Assembly (NCBI RefSeq): GCF_900323885.1
Contig: NZ_OOHJ01000018.1
Span: 992,001-1,056,000 of the forward strand
Origin: [Actinomadura] parvosata subsp. kistnae
GTDB taxonomy: Bacteria > Actinomycetota > Actinomycetes > Streptosporangiales > Streptosporangiaceae
Length of the DNA: 64,000 nt
Reading direction: 5' to 3'
Below the pieces are notes generated by a model. The model did no database searches and had not been told where the DNA came from. It was given only the letters and a program-made list of their open reading frames with translations. The stretch's first letter is position 1. Each line of letters begins with the position of its first letter. This document shows, in pieces, positions 61,792 to 64,000 of the stretch. Both the position numbers and the translations under genes were made by a program.

Positions 61792-63879
61792 CTAGGGCGA
61801 GAGGCGAGGACGAGGACACGGCGCGAGGACACGGCGCGACGGCACCGGGCGAGGGTACGGCGCGCCGGCACCGGGCGAGGGCACGGCGCAACGGCACGGC
61901 GCGACAGCACGGCGCGACAGCACGGCGCGACAGCACGGCGCGACAGCAGCGGGCGAGGGTGCGGCGCGACGGCACCGGGCGGGGGAGGGTAAGCGGTAGC
62001 GGCGGCTGCGGCGGGCGGCGCGGATACGGCTCAGGATGCGGATCGTGCGTTGCGGGCCCGGCTCCCAACCGGATTCGATCAAGGCGTTCGCCACGTGTTG
62101 CAGGAGGTCGGCGATCTGGCCGGGGATGACGTCTCGGCGGACGGCGATCACGCGCCACCCACGCTGGCGCAGCTCCTCACGGCGGTCCGCGTCGTGCTGC
62201 TGGTCGGCGGGTGACGTGTGGTGCTCCTGGCCGTCGTACTCCACGGCGACCTTGAACTCCTCCCAGCCCAGGTCCAGGTAGGCGAACCGGTCATCGCCCA
62301 GGTCCACCCTGATCTGAGTGGTGGGTCTGGGGAGGCCCCCATCGGTCAGGATGACTCTGAGCCAGCTCTCCCGCGGAGAGGCCGCGCCGCGGTCGGCGAG
62401 ACTGAGAGTTTCCCGGAGGCTCCAGGTGTTGAGCGGACGGTGCCACAACGCCTCCAGGTCCACGCCCCGGCGGGCGAACTGGTCGAGGGCTGCCACGGCC
62501 TCCATCCGCGGCAGCCAGCGGGCGCAGTCGAGGGCCGTGCGGTCCATGGTGGTGAGACGGACGCCCTGGTGCTCGGTGATGTCCTCTTCGGGGAGAGATG
62601 CCGGATAGGTGACGCAGCCCGGGATCGCGAGGTGACTCGGGGCGATCAGCTCCACCGGCCACTCCTCCTCCGGTGTGGAGAGCGTTTTGACGCCCCAGAT
62701 GTGGGCCGCCGTCTGACGGCAGGCGACGGCCTCCGGCGCTGCCCGGGTCGCCCTGCGGGCGCGCTTCAGGAGGGAGAGCGATGGTGAGCGGGTGTCGGTA
62801 GCGGAGTGCGGGTCGAAGGTCGAGCGGGCGTTGGTCGCTGGGCGCCCGTCAGAGGCCGAGCGCCCGTCAGAGGCCGAGTACGGGTTGGAGGTCGAGCGCG
62901 TGTTGGAGGCCGAGTGAGTGATCGGGGTCAAGGCTGGGATCAAGGCCGAGGTCGAGCTCGAAGGTGCCGATGTTGCGGCTGGTGACGCCGGCGAGGCGGC
63001 AGGCGCGCCCGACGACGAAGGATGGGACGGCGAGTCCGGCGACGGCTGTGACGGCGAGGGCGGCCGAGGCTGGGACTGCGCGGATGAACGCGGGCGCGCC
63101 GGAGGCGTCGGCGGCGCGGCGGCGGACGTGCCCGACGGCGAAGGCTGGGATGACCGGGACGGCGAAGGCTGGGGCTGCGCGAACGGGCGCGAGGATGCCT
63201 GAGGCGGCGGCGCGGGCGCCGGAAGCGGAGACGGCGGCGAGGCGGCAGACGTGCCCCGCAGCGACGGCCGGGACGGCGAGGGCGGCGAAGGCGGCGAAGG
63301 CGAGGTCGGCGGAGGCTGGGACTGCGCGAATGGACGCGAGGATGCCTGAGGCGGCGGCGCGGGCGCCGGAAGCACAGGCGGCGGCGAGGCAGCGGACGCG
63401 CCCGCCAGCGACGGCGAAGGCTGCGAGGGCTGCGAGGGCTGCGAGGGCTGCGAGGGCTGCGAGGGCTGCGAGGGCTGCGAGGGCTGCGAGGGCTGCGAGG
63501 GCTGCGACGGCCCGAACGAACACGAGCGTGCCGACGGCGACGGCGACGGTGCCGGAAGCGGTGGCGTCAGCGGAGAGGTGACAGGCGTGCCCGGCAGCGA
63601 CGGCCGGGACAGCGAGGGCGGCGAAGGCGTCGACAGCGAGGGCGGCGAAGGCGTCGACAGCGAGGGCAGCGGAGGCGGCGACAGCGAGGGCGGCGGAGGC
63701 TGGGGCTGCGCGGACGAACGCGAGCGCGCCGGAAGCGGAGGCGGGGGCGCCACTGGCGAGGTGATCGGCGTGCCCCGCGGCAGAGCCTGGGGTGACGGCG
63801 GTGTCGGAGGCGAGGGCCGGGGTGTCGGAGGCGAGGGCCGGGGTGTCGGAGGCGAGGGCGAGGGTGTTGGTGAGGTCAT
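61792..63879 (-). CDS. DUF559-type nuclease-like protein with long Pro/Ser-rich N-terminal extension
   Basis: A 695-residue frame from ATG 63879. Residues about 1-370 are Pro/Ser/Ala-rich with several internal repeats, including a run of PSQ tripeptides. Residues about 375-635 are the familiar actinobacterial module: an AbiEi-like N-part (KRARRATRAAPEAVACRQTA, LTTMDRTALDCARWLPRMEA) and a C-terminal DUF559/Vsr-like domain (FAYLDLGWEEFKVAVEYDGQ, then EHHTSPADQQHDADRREELR) with the Asp, Glu and Asp of a PD-(D/E)xK fold. The last 70 residues are encoded by a minisatellite. Homologues of the module are about 300 residues; whether translation starts at 63879 or further in is unsure. Confidence 0.65.
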   Translation of the reverse strand: MTSPTPSPSPPTPRPSPPTPRPSPPTPPSPQALPRGTPITSPVAPPPPLPARSRSSAQPQPPPPSLSPPPLPSLSTPSPPSLSTPSPPSLSRPSLPGTPVTSPLTPPLPAPSPSPSARSCSFGPSQPSQPSQPSQPSQPSQPSQPSQPSQPSQPSPSLAGASAASPPPVLPAPAPPPQASSRPFAQSQPPPTSPSPPSPPSPSRPSLRGTSAASPPSPLPAPAPPPQASSRPFAQPQPSPSRSSQPSPSGTSAAAPPTPPARPRSSAQSQPRPPSPSQPSPDSPSHPSSSGAPAASPASPAATSAPSSSTSALIPALTPITHSASNTRSTSNPYSASDGRSASDGRPATNARSTFDPHSATDTRSPSLSLLKRARRATRAAPEAVACRQTAAHIWGVKTLSTPEEEWPVELIAPSHLAIPGCVTYPASLPEEDITEHQGVRLTTMDRTALDCARWLPRMEAVAALDQFARRGVDLEALWHRPLNTWSLRETLSLADRGAASPRESWLRVILTDGGLPRPTTQIRVDLGDDRFAYLDLGWEEFKVAVEYDGQEHHTSPADQQHDADRREELRQRGWRVIAVRRDVIPGQIADLLQHVANALIESGWEPGPQRTIRILSRIRAARRSRRYRLPSPARCRRAAPSPAAVAPCCRAVLSRRAVAPCRCAVPSPGAGAPYPRPVPSRRVLAPCPRPRLSP
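61896..61947 (+). repeat. 13-bp minisatellite, four exact copies
   Basis: CACGGCGCGACAG is repeated four times without change, within a larger block (about 61790-61990) of related degenerate units. It overlaps the 3' end of the DUF559-type frame; a 13-bp unit changes frame with every copy. The spacer 61501-61791 shows no supported gene. Confidence 0.9.
63421..63507 (-). repeat. 9-bp coding repeat, nearly ten copies
   Basis: CTGCGAGGG-type units run without interruption and encode the PSQ tripeptide repeat of the DUF559-type protein's N-terminal region. Confidence 0.92.
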
Positions 63880-63930
63880 GGTGGGAGGGTGCCTCAGCCA
63901 GGCCCAGCGGGCGGGCGCCGAACGCGGTTC

Positions 63931-63954
63931 TGTGGATGAGGGAGCTTGTCCACA
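63931..63954. promoter_or_regulatory. Inverted pair of DnaA-box-like sequences
   Basis: TTGTCCACA (63946-63954) equals the actinobacterial DnaA-box consensus; TGTGGATGA (63931-63939) is an inverted copy with one mismatch. Only these two are present, so an origin is not implied; they also form a 6-base hairpin upstream of the DUF559-type gene. Confidence 0.25.
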
Positions 63955-64000
63955 GACGAATGAGATGGCGCCCGCATGGTTCGGCTCCGGTTTTGCGCTC

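Noticed and set aside
63931..63954. Replication-origin interpretation of the DnaA-box pair.
   Set aside because: Only two boxes are present, with no AT-rich region and no dnaA, dnaN or parAB genes nearby.

Overview
The window is high-GC DNA with dense, often overlapping genes (ATGA junctions), many GTG starts and a run of ECF sigma factors, GntR, TetR and two-component regulators. Together with a GlgE-type maltosyltransferase pathway and a mycobacterial-type steroid side-chain set, this points to an actinomycete, most probably of the Streptosporangiaceae (Nonomuraea-like); the genus is inference. No rRNA, tRNA or CRISPR array was seen.

Layout. (1) 1-14.6 kb: alpha-glucan metabolism: glgP (cut by the window edge), divergent from glgE-treS-mak, then an imine-reductase-like gene, a large SARP regulator with a clear heptamer operator, and glgB. 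TreS and Mak convert trehalose to maltose 1-phosphate, GlgE polymerises it, GlgB branches the chain and GlgP degrades it. (2) 14.6-26.1 kb: two secreted subtilases, a 147-bp tandem repeat, a two-component system whose kinase is frameshifted, a DUF2306-like membrane protein, an MDR oxidoreductase, SppA and a secreted Asp-box (sialidase-like) protein. (3) 26.1-32.9 kb: an OpuC-type compatible-solute ABC importer, a sigma-like protein with a C-terminal membrane anchor, and an ECF41-type sigma factor facing an apparently orphan ECF41 promoter. (4) 33.0-44.1 kb: steroid side-chain degradation: an acyl-CoA ligase, two acyl-CoA dehydrogenase subunits, the ChsH2/ChsH1 hydratase and the Ltp2 aldolase in one overlapping operon, divergent from a KstR-like repressor; fadA5 follows after an ArsR operon and an ECF sigma gene. 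A CYP124/125-like P450 at 60.3 kb belongs to the same set, because perfect KstR operators precede fadA5 and the P450. (5) 44.4-57.8 kb: a metallo-hydrolase, a GntR regulator, a LigD-phosphoesterase/dead-ligase fusion, an AAA ATPase, and a non-phosphorylating L-fucose operon (hydrolase, fuconate dehydratase, SDR, sugar ABC importer, aldo-keto reductase) that an ISAzo13-type element has cut in two. The GntR palindrome recurs in front of this operon, which links regulator and target 12 kb apart. (6) 57.8-64 kb: gene-poor DNA with a DinB-like gene, a decayed serine hydrolase, minisatellites, the P450 and a DUF559-type nuclease-like protein with a very long Pro/Ser-rich extension.

A recurring feature is tandem duplication: several genes (SARP, sppA, the sialidase-like gene, fucD) carry repeated copies of their own 3' ends, and many minisatellites (7 to 147 bp) occur in and between genes. 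The most useful leads are the steroid regulon with paired KstR and KstR2-like sites, the fucose regulon, the orphan ECF41 promoter, the SARP box and the LigD-like fusion with a missing catalytic lysine.
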